Below, in pieces: positions 1 to 7,038 of a DNA stretch of 49,169 nt. Each line of letters opens with the position of its first letter. Positions within the stretch are counted from its first letter, which is position 1. Source of the DNA: Candidatus Enterocloster faecavium (GTDB lineage: Bacteria > Bacillota > Clostridia > Lachnospirales > Lachnospiraceae); NCBI GenBank assembly GCA_019118585.1, contig DWYS01000100.1, positions 1 to 49,169 of the forward strand. Reading direction: 5' to 3'. The position numbers and the translations under genes were made by a program. The notes under the pieces were generated by a model that ran no database searches, was not told where the DNA came from, and saw only the letters and a program-made list of their open reading frames with translations.

Positions 1-294
1 AACAGTCCCGCAGAGGCATGTTGGGATTGAAGGTGGACTGATGCTCGTAAAGACTCATATACCCATCAATTAAAAATGAAATATCATTCTTCATGTGCAT
101 ATAAATCGCATTGTCCAGGGTGGTGATTTCCAACTCATCCGGATCCTGATAATCGGAGCCGTTTACTGCATTGTAAAGGTTGAGCAAATCTTCTTTGCGC
201 TCAAAGATCTTTATAAACAGCCGGTCCTTATAGGCTCTGTTTGCTCTGCGGCGGTGCCGCCTGCGTATGTTTGCCCCTCTGCTTTTCTTGCCAT
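1..294 (-). pseudogene. Rpn/PD-(D/E)XK nuclease-type transposase, 5' part, frameshifted, runs off the left edge
   Basis: On the minus strand, a frame open from about position 281 to the window edge encodes the N-terminal pattern of the Rpn family recombination-promoting nucleases/putative transposases that are abundant in Lachnospiraceae: a basic leader, then AYKDRLFIKIFERKEDLLNL, then NAVNGSDY, ITTLDNAIYMHMKNDISFLI and YEHQSTFNPNMPLRDL-like residues. That frame has no ATG, GTG or TTG start before an upstream stop. An ATG at 294 (reading MARKA...) lies in the neighbouring frame. Adding one A to the AAAA run (TTTT at 283-286 on the plus strand) would join them as MARKSRGANIRRRHRRA. So the gene looks broken by a one-base deletion, or the run is a sequencing error. 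Family assignment is by recognition of the motif pattern; the catalytic region is outside the window. Confidence 0.6.
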
Positions 295-533
295 AGGCAT
301 TTCTTCTCTTATTTTACTAAAGTTCATTTTCCTTGTAAAGGATATACGGCTGTGAAAATTCAGCCAGGATACCTGAACAGTCAGGTAAAGTGAAAGATGT
401 TAGCAGACGGAATGCTGCTGATGAAGATAGTTTAGCAGATGGGGAGAAAGATGACAAGGAATTTTTTGTGCTGGCAAAAGTTATGCCTGTATGGTAGAAT
501 AGGGCAAAACACAGGTTCGGAGGATTAAAATAC
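295..533. other. Intergenic stretch, no gene recognised
   Basis: Between the left-edge nuclease fragment and the GNAT gene. It holds the ribosome binding site GGAGG at 519-523 for the next gene. A TAGAAT at about 495-500 could be a -10 element but I find no good -35 partner. I see no terminator or RNA gene. Confidence 0.5.
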
Positions 534-1022
534 ATGGAACATCAGATGAGTTTTCGGTTTGCCGAACGCCGGGATACGGCGCTGATTCTGCAGTTCATCC
601 GGGAATTGGCCGATTATGAGAAGATGCTTGACCAGGTGGAGGCCACGGAAGAATTACTGGAGGAGTGGATTTTTGAAAAACGGAAGGCGGAGGTGATTTT
701 TGTCCTGGAGGATGGGACGGAAGCGGGGTTCGCCCTGTTTTTCCACAACTTCTCCACCTTTCTTGGAAGGGCTGGAATCTATCTGGAAGATTTGTATGTC
801 CGTCCGGAGTACCGCAAAAAGGGATATGGGAAGGCTCTCATTCGGAAACTGGCCGGAATCGCCAGGGAGCGCGGCTGCGGGCGTCTGGAGTGGTGGTGCC
901 TGGACTGGAATCAGCCAAGTATTGAATTTTACCTGTCTCTGGGAGCGGAGCCTATGAAGGACTGGACCGTGTACCGGATTGCGGGAGATACCTTGGAGAA
1001 ACTTGCGGGGGAGGGAGACTGA
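534..1022 (+). CDS. GNAT family N-acetyltransferase (SSAT/diamine acetyltransferase-like)
   Basis: Acetyl-CoA dependent N-acetyltransferase of 162 residues, the usual length of a single GNAT domain. The acetyl-CoA pyrophosphate loop is seen as RPEYRKKGYGK at residues 90-100 (R/Q-x-x-G-x-G/A pattern), preceded by the beta strand GIYLEDLYV. The stretches FFHNFSTF, GIYLEDLYVRP and LEWWCLDWNQPSIEFYLSLGA are typical of the spermidine/spermine or thialysine N-acetyltransferase branch, so a polyamine or small amine substrate is plausible but not shown. The start at 534 has GGAGG at 519-523, ten bases upstream. A second in-frame ATG lies four codons in. It stands alone, upstream of the promoter of mgtE. 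Family is confident; substrate is inference. Confidence 0.9.
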   Translation: MEHQMSFRFAERRDTALILQFIRELADYEKMLDQVEATEELLEEWIFEKRKAEVIFVLEDGTEAGFALFFHNFSTFLGRAGIYLEDLYVRPEYRKKGYGKALIRKLAGIARERGCGRLEWWCLDWNQPSIEFYLSLGAEPMKDWTVYRIAGDTLEKLAGEGD

Positions 1023-1064
1023 GTGTTACCTCCCCTTTTATAAAAAATCCTCCCTAAAATCCTC

Positions 1065-1093
1065 TTGCGCCCTTCCGCTTCATTCGCTATAAT
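1065..1093 (+). promoter_or_regulatory. Promoter of the mgtE leader transcript
   Basis: TTGCGC at 1065-1070 and a perfect TATAAT at 1088-1093, separated by exactly 17 bases. Transcription would begin near 1100, giving a leader of about 335 nt before mgtE. Confidence 0.75.
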
Positions 1094-1137
1094 AGCTATG
1101 TGATCAAAAAATGAGATATTAAAAGAGAGGTGAGATT

Positions 1138-1224
1138 ATGGACGGCAGTAGTGGTGGTCGAAGTACAGACAGGGCTTTCATATATGGTCGAAGTACAGGC
1201 GGCCCTGGGCCGTTCATGTCTTAA
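1138..1224 (+). CDS. Candidate leader peptide (28 codons) upstream of mgtE
   Basis: ATG at 1138 sits seven bases after AGAGAGG (1124-1130), a respectable ribosome binding site, and reads 28 codons to TAA at 1222-1224. The peptide begins MDGSSGGRSTDRAF and ends GGPGPFMS; the block GRST occurs twice because the DNA repeat units are 30 bases, ten codons, apart. The reading frame covers the 5' arm of the hairpin 1173-1187/1239-1253, so a translating ribosome would disrupt it. It resembles in arrangement, not in sequence, the Gly/Pro/acid-containing leader peptides mgtL and corL upstream of enterobacterial Mg2+ transporter genes. That it is translated or regulatory is inference; a chance ORF inside a structured RNA is the alternative. 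Confidence 0.4.
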   Translation: MDGSSGGRSTDRAFIYGRSTGGPGPFMS

Positions 1225-1249
1225 CGGGATAGCTGCGCCTATATATGAA

Positions 1250-1335
1250 TGCCATTGTCCGTTTCTGAAACTGCACTGCGTCGGCGAAGGCGCAGGCGTG
1301 GAAAGCCTTGGGAAATCAGTGACAATGGTATTTTT
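1250..1335 (+). terminator. Candidate intrinsic terminator inside the mgtE leader
   Basis: TGCCATTGTC at 1250-1259 pairs along ten positions (one G-U) with GACAATGGTA at 1321-1330 and is followed directly by TTTTT. The 61-nt apical part can itself fold (CACTG/CAGTG, a GTTTC/GAAAC hairpin and a GC-rich stem). A long-looped terminator of this type would stop transcription before mgtE unless the 5' arm is captured by the competing upstream stem. Confidence 0.4.
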
Positions 1336-1434
1336 ATGCCCATTTTTACTGAGATTTTGGCTCTGCGCCTGCCTTTGCGCCAGGGAGCTGGATTGGCTCA
1401 CAAAAACAAAAACGCGTGAAGGAGGAACAGAACA

Positions 1435-2859
1435 ATGAGTGTAAAGAATCTTACGGATCTTCAGCAGGATAATAATCAGAAGTCCATCCATCCGGATTAT
1501 CAGGCGGAAATTGTAGATATCATCCGCAGCAATCTGACTCCCGGATTAAAGCGGGAAAAGCTTCTGGCCTATCATGAAAATGATATTGCGGTGGCGTTGG
1601 AGCAGCTGACAGCGGACGAGAGGGGCAGGCTCTACTGCCTGCTGGATGCAGAGACGCTGGCAAACATTTTTGAATATTCAGACAACCCCAGTCAGTATAT
1701 CAATGAGCTGGGAATACAGAAGCGGGTAGCAGTCTTATCCCGCTTTGAGATCACCACAGTAGTGGACTGCCTCCGCCAGATGGACAAGGCGGACCGGAAT
1801 ACGCTGCTGGAACTGCTGGACGAGGATACCAAGCGGGAGGTCCTGCTCTTAAATTCATTTGATGAGGATGAAATCGGAAGCAGGATGACCACCAACTATA
1901 TTGCGGTTCCGGCAGGCATCGGCGTGCGCCAGGCCATGCACGATCTGATCGACCAGGCGGCGGAGAATGACAACATTTCCACCATTTACGTGGTGGATCA
2001 GGATAAGACCCTGGTGGGAGCCATTGATTTGAAGAAGCTGATCATCGCCAGGGAGGGAACGGAGCTGTCGGCTATTACCATGACCTCCTATCCCTACGTT
2101 TATGCAAATGAGGAAATCGAGGACTGCATCAGCCGGATGAAGGACTACTCCGAGGACTCCATTCCGGTGCTGGATTCCGACAATAAGCTGCTGGGAGTAC
2201 TGACCTCCCAGGACGTGATGCAGCTGGTAGACGATGAGATGGGAGACGATTATGCCAAGCTGGCCGGCCTGGCTTCCGAGGAGGATTTAAACGAGCCAAT
2301 GGCCAGGAGCATCCACAAGAGACTTCCCTGGCTGATCATACTTCTGTTTCTGGGAATGGTGGTGTCCAGCGTGGTGGGCGCCTTTGAGGGAGTGGTAGCC
2401 CAGCTGCCCTTGATCATTGCCTTCCAGTCTCTGGTTTTGGATATGGCGGGAAATGTGGGAACCCAGTCACTGGCGGTCACCATCCGCGTTCTGATGGATG
2501 AGAATGTGAGCGGCGTTCAGAAACTCTATCTGGTGGCAAAGGAAGCAAAGGTAGGACTGGCCAACGGCCTGGTACTGGGGGTAATGTCCTTTCTGTTCAT
2601 TGGCCTGTATCTTCTGACGGTTAAGGGACAGAGTGCTCTTCTGTCATTTTCCATATCCTTCTGCGCCGGCATCGCGCTGCTGGCCTCCATGGTGCTGGCC
2701 AGCTTGTCGGGAACCATCGTTCCCCTGGCGTTTAAGAAGATTCACATTGACCCGGCGGTGGCTTCCGGACCGCTGATTACCACCATAAACGATCTGATGG
2801 CGGTTGTGATCTACTATGGACTGGCCTGGCTGCTTTTGATCCATGTGATCGGACTTTAA
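1435..2859 (+). CDS. mgtE: Magnesium transporter/channel MgtE
   Basis: Homodimeric Mg2+ channel of the cytoplasmic membrane, 474 residues, full length for the family. Order: cytosolic N domain of acidic helical repeats (about 30-150), two CBS domains (about 150-280, including MTTNYIAVPAGIGVRQAM and DSIPVLDSDNKLLGVLTSQD) that close the pore when Mg2+ is bound, a connecting helix, and five membrane helices from about residue 295. Signature residues DMAGNVGTQSLAVTIR in the membrane region and PAVASGPLITTINDLMAV, which carries the pore acidic residue, are present. Start ATG has GGAGG about eight bases upstream. It is transcribed from the 1065 promoter through a long leader that probably regulates it. 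Identification is confident. Confidence 0.96.
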   Translation: MSVKNLTDLQQDNNQKSIHPDYQAEIVDIIRSNLTPGLKREKLLAYHENDIAVALEQLTADERGRLYCLLDAETLANIFEYSDNPSQYINELGIQKRVAVLSRFEITTVVDCLRQMDKADRNTLLELLDEDTKREVLLLNSFDEDEIGSRMTTNYIAVPAGIGVRQAMHDLIDQAAENDNISTIYVVDQDKTLVGAIDLKKLIIAREGTELSAITMTSYPYVYANEEIEDCISRMKDYSEDSIPVLDSDNKLLGVLTSQDVMQLVDDEMGDDYAKLAGLASEEDLNEPMARSIHKRLPWLIILLFLGMVVSSVVGAFEGVVAQLPLIIAFQSLVLDMAGNVGTQSLAVTIRVLMDENVSGVQKLYLVAKEAKVGLANGLVLGVMSFLFIGLYLLTVKGQSALLSFSISFCAGIALLASMVLASLSGTIVPLAFKKIHIDPAVASGPLITTINDLMAVVIYYGLAWLLLIHVIGL

Positions 2860-2880
2860 ACAGGAAAGAGGAGGAGTTTT

Positions 2881-4251
2881 ATGGCAGAGGTCCTTGATTC
2901 GGCCTTCCTGCTGGACGATTTTTATCGCTGCGGGGAGAACAGAGACGAATTTGAGGCTCTGGTACGTGCCATTGACAGACAGACTGACCATATCAGCAGA
3001 AGCGGCCTGACCGGTTTCCAGCTGGCATATTTGGAAGACGGGGAAGGAGAGGGGGATTTCGCTCTGGGCTACCTGCTGGAGCCCGGACAGCCATTGCAAA
3101 AGAAAACGGATGGAAGAGGAGAAACGCTTCTCCTGCCGGAAAAACAGGTGATCTGTGATGCTTCCTGGCCGGAGGGACGGGGTGGCGCGGGGCTTCTGGA
3201 GGAGTCCCTGCGGAAAAACCGGACGATGCTGCTGGAAAAGGAGAGCGGCAGGCTCCTGTTCGTTTCCGATCTTGCGTTCACTACCCTGGCCCAACGGCTG
3301 GGCATGACAGCGGGGCCTTTAAAGGAGGCAACGCTGGAGCGGAATCTGTTCCTTGCCCGAAAGATGGCCGGGGCACAGGAATGTACGCTGGTGATCCGCC
3401 GGGGAGTGACGGACGGCATGGAACTGCATAAAATTTTTGCATTTCTGGGCGGAGAATACCGGGGAATGAAACTGTTCGGACTTTGCGAGCTCTACGGTGA
3501 ACTTTCGGAGCAGTTTGGGCAGAGGCTGAATCTGGGACCTATGGAATGCTGTTTCTGGGAGGTCAGCCATGAGAGGGTCTCCGTCTGCTTTGAATTTCCG
3601 CGTTATGGACAAGAACTGTGCCGGCGGGAAGGATGGACACATCTCATGACGCCCTGCCTGGAGTTTTCAACTTCTGATATAGGAGAAAGTTCTCTTCATG
3701 TGCGGACATGCTGGAGGACAAAAGAGGGCTCCGTTGTTCCGGGAAGGTCATATTCCAGAAAGCATAGAGGAGATTCGCTGAAAGCGTTGGACCGGATGGA
3801 AGAGGAGATTTTGTCCATGGTTCAGGCGGAATTTACCCTCTTTCCCAAACGCCTGAAGGAACTGGAGGCGGTCCGGATCACCCCAAAGGACTTTAACCCT
3901 GGCTCCAAGCGGCAGCGCCAGAAAAATGCAGCATGTATCAGCCGCGTTTTTCTACATATATTAAGATCAACAGGGGTCTCAAAGGCGATCGGGAAGAAAC
4001 GGGAGATGGCCTTAAAGGATTTTCTGGACAGCGGGGTGATCCAGGATGAGCAGGTCTATACCGCTTACGATGTGATGATGGAGGTATTCCGCTTACCGGA
4101 AGATCTGAATGCATATTTGAGCCGTCAGAGGGGAAGCGTGGCCCCTATGAGCCCGGAAACGATCCGAAAATTCCGGAAGGAGTCCATTGCCAGGGCAGTT
4201 TATGCAGACTTTTCACAGAATGATAAGGAGAAACAGGAGGAGAGAAGATGA
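2881..4251 (+). CDS. Hypothetical protein, 456 aa, cotranscribed with mgtE and pyrC
   Basis: Not recognised with confidence. It is a soluble protein of 456 residues with no signal peptide or membrane segment. The N-terminal half contains LLFVSDLAFTTLAQRLGM; the centre has LVIRR and HKIFAFLGGEYRGM; the C-terminal half is charged and helical (ALDRMEEEILSMVQAEFTLF, then a basic stretch around residues 340-375). The general pattern faintly recalls DUF932-like phage/plasmid proteins, which I cannot confirm. The start has GGAGG seven bases upstream. It begins 21 bases after mgtE and its stop overlaps the pyrC start (ATGA), so it is translationally coupled to pyrC. Real coding is supported by the coupling and ribosome binding site; function is unknown. 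Confidence 0.8.
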   Translation: MAEVLDSAFLLDDFYRCGENRDEFEALVRAIDRQTDHISRSGLTGFQLAYLEDGEGEGDFALGYLLEPGQPLQKKTDGRGETLLLPEKQVICDASWPEGRGGAGLLEESLRKNRTMLLEKESGRLLFVSDLAFTTLAQRLGMTAGPLKEATLERNLFLARKMAGAQECTLVIRRGVTDGMELHKIFAFLGGEYRGMKLFGLCELYGELSEQFGQRLNLGPMECCFWEVSHERVSVCFEFPRYGQELCRREGWTHLMTPCLEFSTSDIGESSLHVRTCWRTKEGSVVPGRSYSRKHRGDSLKALDRMEEEILSMVQAEFTLFPKRLKELEAVRITPKDFNPGSKRQRQKNAACISRVFLHILRSTGVSKAIGKKREMALKDFLDSGVIQDEQVYTAYDVMMEVFRLPEDLNAYLSRQRGSVAPMSPETIRKFRKESIARAVYADFSQNDKEKQEERR

Positions 4252-5516
4252 TCATTAAAAACGGTTATGTGCTGGACCCGGAGAGCAGACGGGAGGGAAC
4301 GATGGACATTCGGATTCAGGACGGGGTAATCTGCGAAATAGGTCCGGATCTTCAGGCTGACGGGGAGGAGATTGTGGACGCAGCCGGACTGACCGTAGCT
4401 CCCGGACTGATTGACGGACATGTCCATTTCAGAGATCCGGGGCTGACCTACAAGGAGAATATTGAGACCGGTGCAGCAGCAGCGGCGGCAGGCGGCTTTA
4501 CCACGGTGATCTGTATGGCCAACACAAAGCCGCCGGTGGACACGCCGGATACTCTGTCCTATGTGCTGCAGAAGGGAGAGTCCACCGGGATTCGGGTGAT
4601 GTCCTGCGCGGCTGTCACCAAGGGAATGGAAGGCAGGGAACTGGCGGATCTGGAGGCTCTGGCCAGGGCCGGAGCCGTGGGCTTTACCGATGACGGAAAG
4701 CCGATTCTGGATGAAAAGCTGGCAGTGGCAGCCATGGAGAAGGCAAAGGCACTGGGGCTGCCTTTGAGCTTTCACGAGGAGGACCCGGCCTTTATCGTCA
4801 ATAACGGCATCAACGCAGGGGAAGCGGCCAAAAAGCTGGGGATTGAGGGTTCTCCCGCGGTGGCGGAGGATGTGATGGTGGCCAGAGACTGCATGCTGGC
4901 TCTCTACACGGGGGCAAGAATCAACGTGCAGCACATCAGTTCCGCCCACTCCGTAGCCCTGGTGAGGGCTGCCAAGGAGATGGGAGCCGATGTGTGGGCG
5001 GAGGCGACGCCTCATCACTTTACTCTGACGGAGGATGCGGTGCTGCAGTACGGCACCCTGGCAAAGATGAATCCGCCTCTTCGGACCGAGGCAGACCGCC
5101 AGGCCATTATCCGGGGCTTGAAGGATGGGACCATTGATATGATCGCCACAGACCATGCACCTCACAGCAGGGAGGAGAAGAATCTTCCTCTGACAAAGGC
5201 GCCCAGCGGGATCATCGGGCTGGAAACTTCCCTTGCCCTGGGCATCACGCAGCTGGTCCATGGCGGGCATCTGACCATGATGGAGCTGATGGAGAAGATG
5301 AGCCTGAACACCGCGAACATGTATCATCTGGACTTAGGAAAAATCTCTGTGGGGAAACCGGCAGACCTGGTGATTTTTGATGAGAATGAAAGCTGGAAGC
5401 CGGAGCAGTATGTATCGAGAGCGGATAATACACCCTTTACCGGCATGGAGCTGACGGGAAAGGTGAAGTGCACGATTTGTAAGGGAAAAATTGTCTACCA
5501 GGAATCCCGCCCGTGA
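4248..5516 (+). CDS. pyrC: Dihydroorotase (class I)
   Basis: Zinc amidohydrolase that closes carbamoyl-aspartate to dihydroorotate, third step of UMP synthesis. The 422 residues match the long class I (PyrC/AllB-like) type. Seen: HVHFRDPG near residue 60, the first zinc ligands; the loop GAVGFTDDGKP; SFHEEDP and INVQHISS carrying further His ligands; and TDHAPHSREEK with the catalytic Asp near residue 303. The C-terminal KISVGKPADLVIFD is typical of the beta-sandwich end of the amidohydrolases. The ATG overlaps the previous stop and follows AGGAGGAGAG. Other pyr genes are not adjacent. Its last 22 bases overlap the end of the convergent YwaF-like gene. An allantoinase or hydantoinase is a less likely alternative. 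Confidence 0.93.
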   Translation: MIIKNGYVLDPESRREGTMDIRIQDGVICEIGPDLQADGEEIVDAAGLTVAPGLIDGHVHFRDPGLTYKENIETGAAAAAAGGFTTVICMANTKPPVDTPDTLSYVLQKGESTGIRVMSCAAVTKGMEGRELADLEALARAGAVGFTDDGKPILDEKLAVAAMEKAKALGLPLSFHEEDPAFIVNNGINAGEAAKKLGIEGSPAVAEDVMVARDCMLALYTGARINVQHISSAHSVALVRAAKEMGADVWAEATPHHFTLTEDAVLQYGTLAKMNPPLRTEADRQAIIRGLKDGTIDMIATDHAPHSREEKNLPLTKAPSGIIGLETSLALGITQLVHGGHLTMMELMEKMSLNTANMYHLDLGKISVGKPADLVIFDENESWKPEQYVSRADNTPFTGMELTGKVKCTICKGKIVYQESRP

Positions 5517-6319
5517 AGGCAAAGCTGACGGCAGAGCAGGTGGACCAGGAATCCTCCCGCCAGAACTCCTGTGAGGTAGACCAGGTTTCCGGCTGTGACG
5601 CCGATTTCCAGAGCGATCTGGTGAAATACGATCTGCCCGTTGGGGTAATAGGGGCTGATATAGAACATATCCGCGTTGCCGTAAGGATGTGAGGCCACAT
5701 TGACGGCGGTGGCGATGGCGCAGCAGATGAAAAACAGGGGGATGATCCGGAAAAAATCCCGGATTTTTGTTCCGGCTCTGCCGCTGAGGGCGCAGTAAAG
5801 TCCAACGAAGATCAGCATAAAATGCCAAAGAAAGCCATGGAGGGTCAGAGTCCAGTAAGGGTGCATCAGGCCGGAAGGTTCCAGAAGGGCCATGACGCCG
5901 CCTAAGAGTCCGAAGTCCTGGAGAAAGGTATAGACTGCCAGACGGAACGAACGGCACCTGGGGGAGGACAAAAAAGGAAGGATCAGGCACAGATACATGG
6001 GTACGCTGCACAGCTGGAAGGGAAAATACCACCAGTCATAGCGGCCTCCGTCAACAATCTCATACAGAAACAGCTGCTTATAAACCTCGCTGAGTGCGAG
6101 AAGGAGCCCGCAGAGAAAGAGAAGGGAGTCCGAAAAAGCAGCTGTTTTTCTTTTTTCCTCCGCCCTGCTGTTCCGGCTGTTTCGGGTAGCAGCCCTGGCT
6201 CCCAGTACGGCAGCCGAAATTCCTGAAAGCATCAGGCAGATATGAAAGGGAGAATAGGGAACGGGCGTTTCCATAGGCCATGCCGTTGCCTGAAGAAGCT
6301 GTATGATGATGTGCTCCAT
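5495..6319 (-). CDS. YwaF-like integral membrane protein (TIGR02206 type)
   Basis: Predicted multi-pass membrane protein, 274 residues, with about six to seven hydrophobic segments. The stretch WWYFPFQLCSVPMYLCLILPF and a later HGFLWHFMLIFVGLY are typical of the YwaF/TIGR02206 membrane family, whose function is not established. The start at 6319 is chosen because GGAGG lies nine bases upstream in GGAGGTGAACGATTCATG; a longer frame begins 14 codons earlier without a ribosome binding site. A promoter with 17-bp spacing lies at 6352-6380. Its 3' end runs 22 bases into pyrC on the opposite strand, with no intrinsic terminator visible between them. Family call is moderate. Confidence 0.75.
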   Translation of the reverse strand: MEHIIIQLLQATAWPMETPVPYSPFHICLMLSGISAAVLGARAATRNSRNSRAEEKRKTAAFSDSLLFLCGLLLALSEVYKQLFLYEIVDGGRYDWWYFPFQLCSVPMYLCLILPFLSSPRCRSFRLAVYTFLQDFGLLGGVMALLEPSGLMHPYWTLTLHGFLWHFMLIFVGLYCALSGRAGTKIRDFFRIIPLFFICCAIATAVNVASHPYGNADMFYISPYYPNGQIVFHQIALEIGVTAGNLVYLTGVLAGGFLVHLLCRQLCLHGRDSW

Positions 6320-6351
6320 GAATCGTTCACCTCCTGATCTGGCTGCCTTAA

Positions 6352-6380
6352 AATATAGCACATTCCAACGGTCAAGGCAA
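6352..6380 (-). promoter_or_regulatory. Promoter of the YwaF-like gene
   Basis: Read on the minus strand: TTGCCT (6375-6380), 17 bases, TATATT (6352-6357). It lies 33 bases upstream of the chosen start codon. An overlapping TTGACC is present but is poorly spaced. Confidence 0.55.
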
Positions 6381-6405
6381 GGGAAGCCACAGCCGCTGCT
6401 GCCCT

Positions 6406-6441
6406 CAAACGTTTGCGTGGCCGGACAGCGGCAGGGAATAA
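6406..6441 (+). promoter_or_regulatory. Possible promoter with overlapping palindrome upstream of the YdcZ-like gene
   Basis: TTGCGT at 6413-6418 and a weak GAATAA at 6436-6441 are 17 bases apart. A perfect 10-bp palindrome CAAACGTTTG at 6406-6415 overlaps the -35 element and could be an operator. The weak -10 makes the assignment tentative. Confidence 0.3.
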
Positions 6442-6496
6442 AAAACAGCCTGCGGGTTATCCTAAGGATACCATGACAGAAAGGCGGTAGGAGCGG

Positions 6497-6922
6497 ATGG
6501 GGATTATCATCGCATTAATTTCAGGGGCATTGATGAGTATTCAGGGTGTGTTTAATACAAAGGTAACGGAGCAGAGCAGCATGTGGGTAGCCGCCGGCTG
6601 GGTCCAGTTCAGCGCTTTTTTGACCTGCGCAGGCATTTGGCTGTTTACAGGCAGACAGCCGGTAGGAGATCTGCTTCAGGTGACGCCCAAATATGTGCTG
6701 CTGGGCGGGGTCATCGGGGCCCTGATCACCTATACGGTTGTAAAAAGCATGAGCGGACTGGGGCCGGCCCAGGCTGCACTGCTGATCGTGGTCTCTCAGA
6801 TCGTGGTGGCTTATGGAATTGAACTTTTTGGACTTTTTGGCGTAGAAAAGGCAGATTTTCAGTGGCGCAAGCTCATAGGAGCTTTAATAGCTGTGGCAGG
6901 AATCGTCATTTTCCGCAAATAA
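6497..6922 (+). CDS. DMT superfamily transporter, YdcZ (DUF606) type
   Basis: Small integral membrane protein, 141 residues, with four to five hydrophobic helices (GIIIALISGALMSIQGVFNT, then around residues 30-50, 63-85, 88-112 and 118-138). The N-terminal pattern with ALMSIQGVFNTKV, and the short length corresponding to one half of a drug/metabolite transporter, fit the YdcZ/DUF606 family, which often works as a dimer or with a paired copy. No partner copy is adjacent here. Start ATG follows GGTAGGAGCGG. Substrate is unknown. Confidence 0.85.
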   Translation: MGIIIALISGALMSIQGVFNTKVTEQSSMWVAAGWVQFSAFLTCAGIWLFTGRQPVGDLLQVTPKYVLLGGVIGALITYTVVKSMSGLGPAQAALLIVVSQIVVAYGIELFGLFGVEKADFQWRKLIGALIAVAGIVIFRK

Positions 6923-7038
6923 GGGACTTCTTCGGCCTGGATATTTTCCGTAAATAACCCTTGTATTTAAGCTGGGATTCCGATAAAATATGATTATCAG
7001 GCCAAAATGGCTCCCTTCGCAAAAAGGAGGGAATGCCA

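Larger units (their letters stand above)
1100..1434 (+). promoter_or_regulatory. Long structured 5' leader of mgtE, candidate attenuator or riboswitch
   Basis: About 335 nt lie between the promoter and the mgtE start. Seen in it: a short ORF with a good Shine-Dalgarno (1138-1224); a 13-nt direct repeat, GGTCGAAGTACAG, at 1156-1168 and 1186-1198; a stem pairing 1173-1187 with 1239-1253 (14 of 15 positions); a stem pairing 1250-1259 with 1321-1330 followed by five T; and GGCGCAG at 1289-1295, which can pair with CTGCGCC either upstream (1233-1239) or downstream (1363-1369). The first two stems share 1250-1253 and cannot fully coexist. This is the layout of a transcription attenuator. In Firmicutes mgtE is commonly controlled by the M-box Mg2+ riboswitch, but I could not match the M-box conserved core here. 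Mg2+ sensing is inference from the downstream gene. Confidence 0.6.

Noticed and set aside
1100-1434. M-box (ykoK) Mg2+ riboswitch upstream of mgtE
   Set aside because: Expected from the gene, but the conserved M-box core (GTTAGGTGAGGC, CGCTGCTGCC, GCCAATGGG type blocks) could not be found by eye; a covariance model scan would settle it.
1130-1438. 102-codon GTG-initiated frame covering the mgtE leader
   Set aside because: Val/Cys-rich, no plausible ribosome binding site for GTG 1130, and it runs through the structured RNA; the shorter ATG 1138 frame is the better candidate.
4200-5327. Long minus-strand open frame opposite pyrC
   Set aside because: No family pattern or ribosome binding site; it mirrors the codon bias of pyrC, whose motifs are unambiguous.
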